The position numbers and the translations under genes are program-made. From Streptomyces sp. DG1A-41 (GTDB taxonomy: Bacteria; Actinomycetota; Actinomycetes; Streptomycetales; Streptomycetaceae): a stretch of DNA of 64,000 bases. The notes under the pieces are model-generated. The model saw only the letters and a program-made list of their open reading frames with translations. It did no database searches and was not told the origin of the DNA. This document shows, one piece after another, positions 43,156 through 51,606 of the stretch. Each line of letters opens with the position of its first letter. Position 1 is the first letter of the stretch. Location: contig NZ_CP146350.1 of the NCBI RefSeq assembly GCF_037055355.1, positions 2,317,001-2,381,000 of the forward strand, read 5' to 3'.

Positions 43156-43711
43156 GGGGGACGATCACGCCGAAGACCGCGAGGCGGGTCTTTCCCTTGA
43201 ACAGGGCGATGAGGGCGAACACGAAGTTCACGACGACGTTCACGATCACGGTGGCGCGGTTCTGCTCCTGGTCCTCCGAGAGGTCGTCGACGCCCAGGGG
43301 CGAGAAGCCGATCAGGAGCAGTCCGACGAGGGAGGCGGTGAGGACGACCATCTCGACGCTCTTGCGGCCGGCCTCGGTCCAGTAGACGTCGGCCAGGTGC
43401 AGGACCAGCGCGAACTCGTCGAGGACGAGGCCGGCGCCGATCCCGAAGAGCACGGCGGCGAGCCCCGAACCGAAGCCGTGCTGCCCTCCGGCCACCGCGC
43501 CGAAGCCGCCGATGATCGTCAGGATGACGCCGGGCACCACGTGGTGGACGTGGACGCCGCCGCTGCCGCTGACGTTGCGGAAGGGACCCTTGCCCGCCCG
43601 GATGAGGCGGGTGATGACCCGGGTGATCAGGAAGGTCAGCACGAACGAGACCAGGGCCAGGAGCAGCGGCAGCTTGCCGGGTTCGATGATGTTCTGCTCC
43701 ATCCATCCCAT
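42947..43711 (-). CDS. Conserved multi-pass membrane protein
   Basis: A 254-residue protein with five or six transmembrane helices (first about 13-33), a VHVHHVVPG motif after the first helix, a GAGLVLDEFALVLHL acidic/His helix, and a long basic C-terminal tail. The combination of conserved His and Asp/Glu in helices suggests metal or lipid chemistry, but I recognise no family. It lies divergent from cobS (61 bp) and convergent with, and overlapping, the rhomboid-like gene. Confidence 0.7.
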   Translation of the reverse strand: MGWMEQNIIEPGKLPLLLALVSFVLTFLITRVITRLIRAGKGPFRNVSGSGGVHVHHVVPGVILTIIGGFGAVAGGQHGFGSGLAAVLFGIGAGLVLDEFALVLHLADVYWTEAGRKSVEMVVLTASLVGLLLIGFSPLGVDDLSEDQEQNRATVIVNVVVNFVFALIALFKGKTRLAVFGVIVPLIALIGAVRLARPGSYWAKRFYRRRPRARAKSSLRAYRHDRRWIGPRRAFQDWIGGAPDPEPARSLEHR

Positions 43712-43771
43712 AGGGGAACTTTATCCTCGGCCGCCGCATCCGCTCTTCTGACCTGCGGGTAGCCTGCGCCG

Positions 43772-44554
43772 GTGCCCAGAACCTCGCCCCTCGACGGTGT
43801 CCGCTTCGCCTTCGGCACCCTCACGGTGTTCCCGGTCCGGGTGACCCGGTGGGACCGGGAGGCCGCGCGCGGCGGCATGCTGTGCGCTCCGCTGGCCGGG
43901 CTCGCGGTCGGTGCCGCTGCCGCCGCCGTCGGGCTGGCGCTGCTGTTCCTGGGGGCGGGCGGACTGCTCGCCGCCGTGGCCACCGTCGCGGTCCCCGCCG
44001 TCCTGACCCGGGGGCTGCACCTGGACGGGCTCGCGGACACCGCCGACGGGCTGGGCAGCGGGAAGCCCGCCGAGGACGCCCTGCGGATCATGAAGCAGTC
44101 GGACATCGGGCCCTTCGGGGTCATCACCCTCGTCCTCGCCCTGCTCACGCAGGTCGCCGCACTCGCCCAGGCCTACGACGTGTCTTGGGCCCGGGGCGCG
44201 TGCGCCGCCGTCGTCTCCGCGACGGCCGCCCGGCTGGCCCTGACGCTCGCGGCCCGGGCCGGGGTGCCGGCGGCGCGGCCGGAGGGACTGGGGGCGGCGG
44301 TCGCGGGTGTGGTGCCGATCCGTGGGGCGCTGCTCGCCGGTGTCGCCGTCACGGGCGTGGCGGCAGCGGGCGCCACCTTCCTCGGGCCGTACGACGTCGC
44401 CCGTACCGTGCTCGCGCTCCTGCTCTCCCTGGCCGCCGCCGAAGCGCTCCTGCGCCACTGCACGCGGCGCTTCGGCGGGATCACCGGGGACGTGTTCGGC
44501 GGCCTGGCGGAGACGACGGCGACGACGGCACTGGTCGTCCTGTCACTGGGCTGA
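43772..44554 (+). CDS. cobS: Adenosylcobinamide-GDP ribazoletransferase (cobalamin synthase)
   Basis: A 260-residue integral membrane enzyme that joins adenosylcobinamide-GDP and alpha-ribazole in the final nucleotide-loop step. Signature HLDGLADTADGLG with conserved Asp residues (about 88-100), KQSDIGPFGV, and FGGITGDVFGG near the C-terminus. GTG start 43772. It completes the cobU-cobT-cobS set of this window, although the three genes are separated by unrelated ones. Its downstream neighbour is a broken RDD gene. Confidence 0.95.
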   Translation: MPRTSPLDGVRFAFGTLTVFPVRVTRWDREAARGGMLCAPLAGLAVGAAAAAVGLALLFLGAGGLLAAVATVAVPAVLTRGLHLDGLADTADGLGSGKPAEDALRIMKQSDIGPFGVITLVLALLTQVAALAQAYDVSWARGACAAVVSATAARLALTLAARAGVPAARPEGLGAAVAGVVPIRGALLAGVAVTGVAAAGATFLGPYDVARTVLALLLSLAAAEALLRHCTRRFGGITGDVFGGLAETTATTALVVLSLG

Positions 44555-44632
44555 AACGATCCCCTCATCCCCCCTGCTGCCCGGGCCGCCCAGCCGCTGG
44601 CTTCCTGCCTCGACCACACAAGTGATCGGGGG

Positions 44633-45011
44633 ATGTTCACGCCGAAGCTGCGCCGTGCCGTGGCCTGGTCCGTCGACTTCGTGGCTGTGTCTGGCCCTGG
44701 CCGGGCGGACGGCCGGCCAGGGCCTGGTCGGGCTGCAGGTCACGCCGCGGCTGCCGCGCCGGGCGGCGCTGCCAGCCGCCGTGACCACCGCGGACGTCGC
44801 CGTGTACGCGGTGGCCTGTGTGCTGCTGGTCGAGGGTCGAATCGTGCTGTCGGTGCTGGTGTGGGCGATCGCGGTGGCGCTGATCCTGCTGAACGCGCTG
44901 CCCGTCCTCTCCCCCGGCCGCCGGTCCCTCGCCGACCGGGTGGCGGGCACGGAGGTCACCGGGATCGGGCTCAGCACGCCTGTCGCCACGCCCCTAGTTC
45001 GTACTTCTTGA
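44633..45011 (+). pseudogene. RDD-family membrane protein remnant
   Basis: The beginning MFTPKLRRAVAWSVDFVA (frame of ATG 44633) is the first RDD helix start. After 44684 the homologous sequence continues in another frame with LALAGRTAGQGLVGLQV and ends with RRSLADRVAGTEV. The rest of TM1, the loop and the start of TM2 (tens of residues) are missing, and the frame changes. This is an internal deletion with frameshift, so a true remnant. Its end overlaps the GH114 gene convergently by 41 bp. It lies at the border of the exopolysaccharide-like operon. Confidence 0.7.
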
Positions 45012-45747
45012 GCAGTGAACTCAAGCGCAGGCGGCGGGACTCGGCGCAGAAGCGGCCGGTGGGCACCTCGTACTCGACGTGGAAGACGGCCTTGCCCGCC
45101 TCGACGAACGGCTTCAGCGCACCGCACTCGTCGTACTGGGCGCACTGTTCGTTGACCGCGAAGTCGAAGTCCCCGACCAGCTCCGGGATCTGGTCCAGGT
45201 CGTTCTTCAGGCCGACGGCCAGGCCCCGGTCGTGGGCCAGGCGGGCGATGAGGCGGTTGTAGCGGAGCTGGTCGGCGGCGGCCAGCGGGAAGCCCGTGTC
45301 GTTGCGGTAGCCGTCCATGTTGTCGGGCTCCACCGCGTCGAAGCCCTTGTCGCGGCACATGTCCATGCGGGCCGCCATGAGCGGCTCCAGGACGTCGGTG
45401 CGGCGGATGTCGAGCCAGCGTTCGCCCTCCCAGCCGTTGCCGCGGCCGAGGACCGACGCCGGGAACTTCTTGGCGTCCGGCCGGAACTCCTCCCAGGCTC
45501 CCGTGGACAGATAGCAGATGACCTTGCGGCCCTCGCGGTGCAGCCGGGCGACGGTGGCCTCGGAGTGGTCGAAGCCGTCGATGTCGTAGACGGGCACGTC
45601 GACGGAGGTGTCCAGACGCCCGCTGAGCTGCCACTGCCAGGCCGTGCCGGGGCGGGGCTGCCAGCGGGGGCCGGGCTTGTCGTCGGGGTCCTGGGTGCAG
45701 CCCGCGAGCAGCAGGACGAGCAGGGCGGCGAGCAGGGGGCGTCTCAC
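44971..45747 (-). CDS. GH114 endo-alpha-1,4-polygalactosaminidase lipoprotein
   Basis: A 258-residue surface lipoprotein (lipobox LLLAGC, residues about 12-17). The GH114 TIM-barrel starts at WQWQLSG and carries DVPVYDIDGFD, ICYLSTGAWEEFRPD and the catalytic-region motif GFDAVEPDNMDGY. Characterised relatives are Aspergillus Ega3 and the hydrolase domain of Pseudomonas PelA, which cut alpha-1,4-linked galactosamine polymers. GTG 45747 overlaps the upstream spherulin-4 stop (GTGA). It is the last gene of the five-gene operon and probably trims the polymer or releases it from the cell. Confidence 0.9.
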   Translation of the reverse strand: MRRPLLAALLVLLLAGCTQDPDDKPGPRWQPRPGTAWQWQLSGRLDTSVDVPVYDIDGFDHSEATVARLHREGRKVICYLSTGAWEEFRPDAKKFPASVLGRGNGWEGERWLDIRRTDVLEPLMAARMDMCRDKGFDAVEPDNMDGYRNDTGFPLAAADQLRYNRLIARLAHDRGLAVGLKNDLDQIPELVGDFDFAVNEQCAQYDECGALKPFVEAGKAVFHVEYEVPTGRFCAESRRLRLSSLLKKYELGAWRQAC

Positions 45748-46403
45748 CGGGCGTTCTCCGGGTTGTGCAAGGTGTACGGCAGTGTGCCCCAAGGATGATC
45801 TCCGGTTCCGGGCACCGCGCAGTGCACCGCCGCGCCCCGCTCCCGCGCCAGGCCCTCCGGGTCGGCGCCGGGCGGCACGTCGTACACCAGGTGGCACAAC
45901 CGCACCCCGCCGTCGCCGGGCCAGGGCTGGGGCGGCAGGGCGCGGTAGGACGCCCAGGTCCCCTCGAAGGTGACGAGGACGTCGGCGATGCGGGCGTAGC
46001 AGGGGTGCGGTGCCGTGCCGTGGTTGAGGACGAGGGTGCCGCAGCCGACGCCCCAGGCGGCCACCGCCAGCCTCTGGTAGTGCTCGAACTGTTCGGGCCC
46101 GGAGGGGACCTGGTCGAGGAAGGCGCCGTCGGTGCCGTACCAGTCGCGGTGCCGGGTGAGGTCGCGGACGACGTCGGTGGCGGCGCGGCGGCCGTAGTCG
46201 CTGTCGGCGTACCCCAGCACCCGGACGCCCGCCCCCCTGAGCCGTTCGGCGACCTCGGCGAACGCCTCGTCGGGGCGGTCGCCGGGGCCGCTGGCCGGGT
46301 TGAGGACGACGCCGTAGAGGCGTGGCGCGGCCGCCACGATCGCGTCCCATTCGGCGGGGCGGGCGGACGGGTGCTCGTAGTAGGGGACCAGGAGAGTGCT
46401 CAT
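45744..46403 (-). CDS. Spherulin-4 family (GH135-like) protein
   Basis: A 219-residue TIM-barrel of the spherulation-specific family 4, whose characterised member Aspergillus Sph3 (GH135) cuts N-acetylgalactosamine-containing galactosaminogalactan. LLVPYYEHPS opens the barrel, VVLNPASGPG and VLGYADSDYG follow, and the acidic active-site strand reads GAFLDQVPS, with FEG later. The usual Asp-Glu pair is here Asp-Gln, so activity may differ. No signal peptide is visible, which is odd for a polymer hydrolase. It is translationally coupled on both sides (ATGA, GTGA). Confidence 0.85.
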   Translation of the reverse strand: MSTLLVPYYEHPSARPAEWDAIVAAAPRLYGVVLNPASGPGDRPDEAFAEVAERLRGAGVRVLGYADSDYGRRAATDVVRDLTRHRDWYGTDGAFLDQVPSGPEQFEHYQRLAVAAWGVGCGTLVLNHGTAPHPCYARIADVLVTFEGTWASYRALPPQPWPGDGGVRLCHLVYDVPPGADPEGLARERGAAVHCAVPGTGDHPWGTLPYTLHNPENAR

Positions 46404-47914
46404 CGGTGGGCGGTTGCCCTCCCGAGCAGCACGCACACCAGGACGGCCTGGACGACGGCCGCCGCGCCGTACACGATCAGGCCCGCCGTGTGCGGGTCGC
46501 CGGTGCGGGTGGCGAGGAGCAGGGTCTGGGCGAGGGCCGCGGCGCAGCACACCACCGTCGCGCCGGTCACCGCGCCGAACGACTGGAGCAGCAGGCCCGT
46601 CCACAGGACCACGCCCAGCAGGAGCAGCCCGGCCAGCCGGACGCCGCCCGGGACCGGGGAGTGCGGCCACAGGAGGGAGGCGGCGAGGCTCAGCGCGAGC
46701 AGGGCGGCGAGATAGGCGGCCAGGCACTGGACGACCGTCAGGGCCGTGGTGCACCAGAAGTCCCGGGCGGTGCCGCTGGAACGCAGTCCGGCGAGGCTGT
46801 CGCTGCGGAAGCGGTACAGCAGCCACTCGGCGGGGCCCATGCTGAGGGTGAGCGCCACGGCGGCGGGCGCGGCGACCGCGCTGTGGTCCTCGCCGGCGAG
46901 GACGTCGCCGAGTGCCGCGTACAGCACGAGGACGCCGGTGCCGAGCCCGAACAGGGCGTACGGCAGGGAGCCCGTGAGCCGGGGTCCGGCGGGGCGCCGG
47001 TGTGCGGGGGTGGTGCCGAACCCGCCGAAGGGCAGCAGGGCGACGAGGCCGGCGGTCCAGCCGCCCTCGCCCGGTTCCTTGAGGGCGGGTGCCACTTCGC
47101 GGACGGCGAGGGCCGCGACCGCCGCCAGGGAACCCAGCAGCAGGACCAGGCTCGCGGCCTCGGGCAGCGGGTCGACCAGGGACAGGACCGCGCCCATCGC
47201 CATAGGTGCGAGCGCGGCCAGCAGGAACCGCTCCCGGCCCATCACCAGCAGGACGGTCGCCGCCGCCAGATAGCAGGACTGCCCGGCGGCGAAGGCCACC
47301 ACGGCCGGGGCGGCGCCGCCCGCGGACGCCAGGGCGACCAGCGAGCCGAGCAGCGCGCCGACCGGGGCGCCGAGCAGCAGGGCACGCCGGGCGGCCATCC
47401 GGTCGCCCAGCCCCAGCCAGGCGTACGCCCGGTGGGCGAGGCCCTGGTTCCACGTCCAGCCGCACAGGGCGCCGGCCAGGAGCGGGACCGTGCCCGCGGG
47501 GAGGCCGAAGTCGTCGGGGCCCGTGAACAGGGGTGCGCCGAGGACGTAGGCGAGGCCGGGCAGGGCGAAGACGACGCCGCGCAGCAGGCAGCCGAGCAGG
47601 CCGATCCGCCACGGGTCGTGGACCGGGCCGTCGGGCTCGGGGTAGTGGCGCTCGACGCGTTCGTAGAGGGTCTCGGCGAGCGCGAAGGAGTTCTTCAAGC
47701 CGTAGCGTTCGCGTATCTGGTCGTCGGAGAGGCCGTCGGACTCCAGGAGGGCGGCTATCTCGTCCGGGTGGACGGCCGCTGCTATGAAGTCCTCCAGGCG
47801 GGCGGCGAGTTCGTCGACCGGGTCGGGCTGGGCCCAGCTGGGGGTGCGCTGCCGGGGGATGCCGGGCAGGGTGTCCGGGCGGGAGCCCGGGGGCAGCCAG
47901 ACGCTTCCGCTCAC
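46400..47914 (-). CDS. Polytopic membrane protein of the polysaccharide operon (PelG-like position)
   Basis: A 504-residue protein. A cytoplasmic helical N-terminus (1-110, with DEIAALLESDGLSDDQIRERYG) is followed by 11-12 transmembrane helices. I cannot assign a named family with certainty. Its place directly after PelF and the helix number are those of PelG, the polymer exporter that works with PelF, so export or lipid-carrier translocation of the polysaccharide is the likely role. GTG 47914 overlaps the pelF stop, and its own stop overlaps the spherulin-4 start. Confidence 0.75.
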   Translation of the reverse strand: MSGSVWLPPGSRPDTLPGIPRQRTPSWAQPDPVDELAARLEDFIAAAVHPDEIAALLESDGLSDDQIRERYGLKNSFALAETLYERVERHYPEPDGPVHDPWRIGLLGCLLRGVVFALPGLAYVLGAPLFTGPDDFGLPAGTVPLLAGALCGWTWNQGLAHRAYAWLGLGDRMAARRALLLGAPVGALLGSLVALASAGGAAPAVVAFAAGQSCYLAAATVLLVMGRERFLLAALAPMAMGAVLSLVDPLPEAASLVLLLGSLAAVAALAVREVAPALKEPGEGGWTAGLVALLPFGGFGTTPAHRRPAGPRLTGSLPYALFGLGTGVLVLYAALGDVLAGEDHSAVAAPAAVALTLSMGPAEWLLYRFRSDSLAGLRSSGTARDFWCTTALTVVQCLAAYLAALLALSLAASLLWPHSPVPGGVRLAGLLLLGVVLWTGLLLQSFGAVTGATVVCCAAALAQTLLLATRTGDPHTAGLIVYGAAAVVQAVLVCVLLGRATAHR

Positions 47915-49434
47915 CAGCCGGCTCCGTCCGTCGCCACGGCCGCGTACCAGGGGTCGCGCAGTTCCAGGGTCCAGTCGGCGACGGTCTCCAGCGTCGGCTC
48001 GTACACCTCGTCCTCGCCCGCGAGTTCCTTGTAGATGGTGCGGAAGGCGTCCACCGAGCGGCGCAGCGTGAACCGGTCGATGACGCGCTGCCGCGACAAC
48101 TGCCCGAGTTCGAGACGCCGTTCGTCGTCCTTGAGCAGGGTCAGCGCGGCGGCGGCCATCTTCTCCGGCTCGCGCGGGGGCACGACCAGGCCCGTGTCGC
48201 CGACGGCCTCGCGCACTCCCCCGACGTCCGTCGACACCGTCGTACGGCCGCACGACATGGCCTCGATGATGGAGAACGGGAAGCCCTCGGAGATCGACGA
48301 CAGCATGACCAGGTGCCCGGCCGCGTAGGCCCTCCAGACCTCGCTGATGCGGCCCTCGAAGGTCAGGCCGTCGGTGACGCCCAGTTCGGCGGCGAGCTTC
48401 TCCAGCCGGGTGCGGTAGGCCTCGCCGCCGGGCGGGACCGGGCCGAAGAGCCTCAGCCGGGTCGCCGGTATCTCGGCGCGCACCATCGCGTAGGCGCGGA
48501 TCAGGGTCTCCAGGTCCTTGATGGGGTCGATCCGGCCGCACCAGGAGAGGGTGGGGACCTCGGGCTCGGGGCCGGCGTGCGGGAAGGCGGCCGGGTCGAC
48601 GCCGTTGTAGACCGTGCGGATCTTGCCGGAGTCGGCGCCGCCGCGCTCCTCCCAGCGGCGGTTGTACTGGTTGCACGGCGTGATCAGGTCGGCGGCCCGG
48701 TAGCCGTAGGAGTTCAGCTCCCGGTAGAAGCCCAGCATGAACGCCTTCACGGGCCAGCGCTGGGCGTCGCGGCGGTGGCCGAGGTAGCGCTCGCGCAGGT
48801 AGATGCCGTGCTCGGTGAGCAGGAACGGCACGCCGTCCAGGTGGCGGGCGGCGAGCGCGGGCAGGGTCGCGAGGCCGCTGCTGACGGCGTGCGCGACGGA
48901 CTCCTCGGGGATACGGACGCCGAGCGGGCGCAGGGCGTGTTCCAGCAGGTCGGTCGCGGTCAGCGCATCGTGCACGGTGGGCCGGGCGGCGGCCGTCGGC
49001 AGATGCGGCATCGTCCAGATCCACATCAGCGACCGCAGCGCCGACTCCGTGCGCAGGGCCGCCGACAGGCGGCCGTCCCGGGCGAGTTCGGCCAGCTCGT
49101 TCAGGGACTCGCCGAAGTCGGCGTGCGAGCCGGGGTCGAGGAAGGAGAGCAGGAAACGCTCGTAGGTCTCGGTGAAGCGGCGGCGGGCCCTGCCGTACGG
49201 CGGCCTCGCGCGCCCGGGGCGCGGGCCCCAGGTGGGCACGGAGGTGTGCCGGTAGACGTTGGGCGGCAGCTCCCAGGTGACGGGTTCGCGGCCGCTGCCG
49301 GTGAGCGCGACTATGTGGAAGTCGACCTCGGGCATGCCCTTGACGAGCTGGTCGCACCAGGTGCTGACGCCGCCGTGGACGTGCGGGTAGGTGCCTTCGG
49401 TGAGCATGGTGACATGACGGCCTGTTCGCCTCAT
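47911..49434 (-). CDS. pelF: PelF-like GT4 glycosyltransferase
   Basis: A 507-residue cytoplasmic retaining glycosyltransferase. The PelF-type N-terminus MLTEGTYPHVHGGVSTWCDQ is distinctive. Nucleotide-sugar binding follows in YNGVDPAAFP and WCGRIDPIKDLETLIRA, and the GT4 acceptor motif SEGFPFSIIEAMSCG holds the E-x7-E pair. PelF in Pseudomonas polymerises GalNAc from UDP-GalNAc; Gtb3 in the Aspergillus galactosaminogalactan cluster is a GT4 relative. ATG start; 138 bp, including a repeat, separate it from the deacetylase gene upstream. No PelD-type c-di-GMP receptor is encoded here. Confidence 0.9.
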   Translation of the reverse strand: MRRTGRHVTMLTEGTYPHVHGGVSTWCDQLVKGMPEVDFHIVALTGSGREPVTWELPPNVYRHTSVPTWGPRPGRARPPYGRARRRFTETYERFLLSFLDPGSHADFGESLNELAELARDGRLSAALRTESALRSLMWIWTMPHLPTAAARPTVHDALTATDLLEHALRPLGVRIPEESVAHAVSSGLATLPALAARHLDGVPFLLTEHGIYLRERYLGHRRDAQRWPVKAFMLGFYRELNSYGYRAADLITPCNQYNRRWEERGGADSGKIRTVYNGVDPAAFPHAGPEPEVPTLSWCGRIDPIKDLETLIRAYAMVRAEIPATRLRLFGPVPPGGEAYRTRLEKLAAELGVTDGLTFEGRISEVWRAYAAGHLVMLSSISEGFPFSIIEAMSCGRTTVSTDVGGVREAVGDTGLVVPPREPEKMAAAALTLLKDDERRLELGQLSRQRVIDRFTLRRSVDAFRTIYKELAGEDEVYEPTLETVADWTLELRDPWYAAVATDGAGW

Positions 49435-49489
49435 GCGTGGTTTTCCCCCTGTGATGCGGATTGTGTGGCGGGGATGCCGAGTGCGGGCA

Positions 49490-49567
49490 CCGTGTGGCTG
49501 GTCGCGCCCCCGCGGCGGAGCCGTATGTCGAATACGGCCCCTGTCGAATACGGCCCCGCGCCCCTGA
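49490..49567 (+). repeat. Interspersed GC-rich repeat, family A copy 5, with 16-bp tandem duplication
   Basis: The usual core GTCGCGCCCCCGCGGCGGAG leads into TGTCGAATACGGCCCC at 49526-49541, which is repeated exactly at 49542-49557. It lies inside the operon between the deacetylase and pelF genes. The duplication is a recent slippage or unequal-exchange event. Confidence 0.7.
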
Positions 49568-49572
49568 AGGCT

Positions 49573-51606
49573 CTAGGGCAACTTCAGAGTCAGAGCCGAC
49601 TGGAGTGCTGCCGGGGTCGTCCAGTCCGAGCGGGCTCCCGCGTACGGGGTGCCGAAGGCGGTCGTGCCCAGCAGGAGTTCCTTCTTCGTGCCCTCCGGCG
49701 CGGTCACTGGGATCTGCGTTCCGGACGGGGCGGTGACCGTGACCGTGTCACCGACGCGGTACGCGGTCACGCGGCCGTTGGCCAGGGCCGTCTGCCAGGC
49801 GGCGCGGCGCTGTACCTCGGTGCCGATGGCGCTGTGCCGGGGGTTCTCCAGCGGAGTGTTGTCGGCGAACAGCGCCCGGTAGTCGTCCAGCACCTTCTCC
49901 ATGACCGGGTAGAGCAGCCGCTCCTCCGCCAGGTTGGACTGGTGCGCGTAGTGCGGCCGGGGGTCGCCGGCGAGGGCGTGGCCGAGGGCGGTGCGCGCCT
50001 CCTGCGGGACGATGTGCTCGGCGTAGCCGGTGGTGGGGTCGAGCGGCTCGTCGAGGCAGGTCGAGGTGGGGTTGTCCTCGCAGACGCCGCTGCCGCCGTC
50101 GGTTCGCGAGGTGTAGACCCAGTTGTACTCGTCGGCCATCTCGGCCGCCGTGCCCACGTTGTAGTACACGTTCATCGGGTGGCGCGGCACGGTCAGGGCG
50201 TTGCCGATCGCGCGCTGGTCGGGCTCGCGGGAGTTGTCCGAGGCGATCCACTTGACGCCGGTGTCGGCGAGGGCGCCGGCCAGGTCGGGGTTGTCGTCGG
50301 GCTGCTGGGGCAGCGTCCTGAGGCCCGAGTGCTCACCGGTGACCAGCTCGGCACGGTCGACGGTCAGGCCCTTGTTCACGGCCCAGTCGTGGTTGTCGCG
50401 GATCTGCGCGGCGATCTCGGCGCGGCTCATGTACTGGGTGGAGCCGTCGGCGTTCTTCGCGCAGCTCCACGGCACGGTGGAGGTGTCCTGGACGCAGCCC
50501 AGGAAGGGGTGCGTGTAGGTGTGGTTGACCCAGCGGTACTGCGCCTTGTCGGCGAGCAGCCGGTCGGTGAGCGCGTCGGTGCCGCCGTGCTGGGCCTTCC
50601 ACTCCTCGCCGGAGCCGGCGTTGTAGACCATGTCCATCGTGAAGCCGTGCTCGCGCTGCCACTGGGCGGCGTAGGCGGCGTCGTCCGCGGTCATGCGGAT
50701 CGGCGTGGTGCCCTCGCCGTCGCCGCCCGCGCAGTCGAAGTCGCCCGGGGTGCAGTCGCGCTCGGTGTCCCAGCGGCTGTCCGGGGCGAACACGTCGTCG
50801 ATGTGCACGGCGAAGGAATGGCGGGTCCGGCCGAGGTGCACGCCCTGGGTGAGCCACTCGACGATGCCGCGGGCCAGCAGCCGGAACTGCTGCTGGTTGC
50901 TGTTGTAGGCGAAGGTCACCACGAGTTCGCGGCGGCCGTCGTGGGAGTACTCGCCGACGAGGCTGCCGCGGCCGGTGCCACCGGGCACGGGGATGTCGAC
51001 GTAGCTGGTGAAGCCGGTGCGGGGCCGGGCGACATAGCCGTAACTCTCCTGTACGGCCGGGGCGTTGTCCTCGAACCGGAACGCGCCGTCGAGGTAGCCG
51101 AACCAGCCGGCCTTCCCGGCCGCGGTGACGGATGCCTCGCGCCCGTCGAGAGTGCCCGCCCAGCCACCCTCGCTGGTGTAGTCGAGGCCGACCCCCGGGT
51201 GCGCCCAGGTGTAGGCGTCGACCTGCGGGATGCCGTACGTCCGCTCGTAGGTCTCCAGCGCGGTCTGCTCGGCGGAGCCCGCGCCGAACGGGGACTCGTT
51301 CGGCAGGACGACGCCCTGGTACCTGGCGCGGGGGCTGCCGTTCACCGTGTCACTCAGGAACGACTCGGTGATCTTCGGGCGGCCGGCGTTGTTCAGGTCG
51401 ATGGTCGTGTACGGGACACCCGTGCTCCTCAGCTGGGCGGTGACGGCCCGGACCGGGCTGTCGCCGTTGTCCACCACCAGCACCTTCAGATCGATGCGCG
51501 GTTCCTCCGCGGCCGCCGCCCCGGGCGCCACCGCCCCGGCCGTGATCATGCCCGCCGCCGTCACCGCGGCGGCCGTGCCTCTCCATCCGCGCGCACGCTG
51601 CGCCAT
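49573..51606 (-). CDS. Secreted Agd3/CE18-like polysaccharide deacetylase
   Basis: A 677-residue secreted enzyme. Signal peptide 1-33. Residues about 40-250 form the carbohydrate-binding/flavodoxin-like N-terminal region (KVLVVDNGDSPV...). The deacetylase region has HIDDVFAPD (Asp270/Asp271) and the metal pair in NHTYTH (His362, His366), then VTGEHSGLRT and PRHPMNVYYN. A beta-rich C-terminus (about 600-677) follows. The closest described enzyme is Agd3 of Aspergillus, which deacetylates galactosaminogalactan; PelA has an analogous activity. GGGAGGAACC before the ATG. First gene of the operon, facing pepA across a 346-bp divergent region. Confidence 0.88.
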   Translation of the reverse strand: MAQRARGWRGTAAAVTAAGMITAGAVAPGAAAAEEPRIDLKVLVVDNGDSPVRAVTAQLRSTGVPYTTIDLNNAGRPKITESFLSDTVNGSPRARYQGVVLPNESPFGAGSAEQTALETYERTYGIPQVDAYTWAHPGVGLDYTSEGGWAGTLDGREASVTAAGKAGWFGYLDGAFRFEDNAPAVQESYGYVARPRTGFTSYVDIPVPGGTGRGSLVGEYSHDGRRELVVTFAYNSNQQQFRLLARGIVEWLTQGVHLGRTRHSFAVHIDDVFAPDSRWDTERDCTPGDFDCAGGDGEGTTPIRMTADDAAYAAQWQREHGFTMDMVYNAGSGEEWKAQHGGTDALTDRLLADKAQYRWVNHTYTHPFLGCVQDTSTVPWSCAKNADGSTQYMSRAEIAAQIRDNHDWAVNKGLTVDRAELVTGEHSGLRTLPQQPDDNPDLAGALADTGVKWIASDNSREPDQRAIGNALTVPRHPMNVYYNVGTAAEMADEYNWVYTSRTDGGSGVCEDNPTSTCLDEPLDPTTGYAEHIVPQEARTALGHALAGDPRPHYAHQSNLAEERLLYPVMEKVLDDYRALFADNTPLENPRHSAIGTEVQRRAAWQTALANGRVTAYRVGDTVTVTAPSGTQIPVTAPEGTKKELLLGTTAFGTPYAGARSDWTTPAALQSALTLKLP

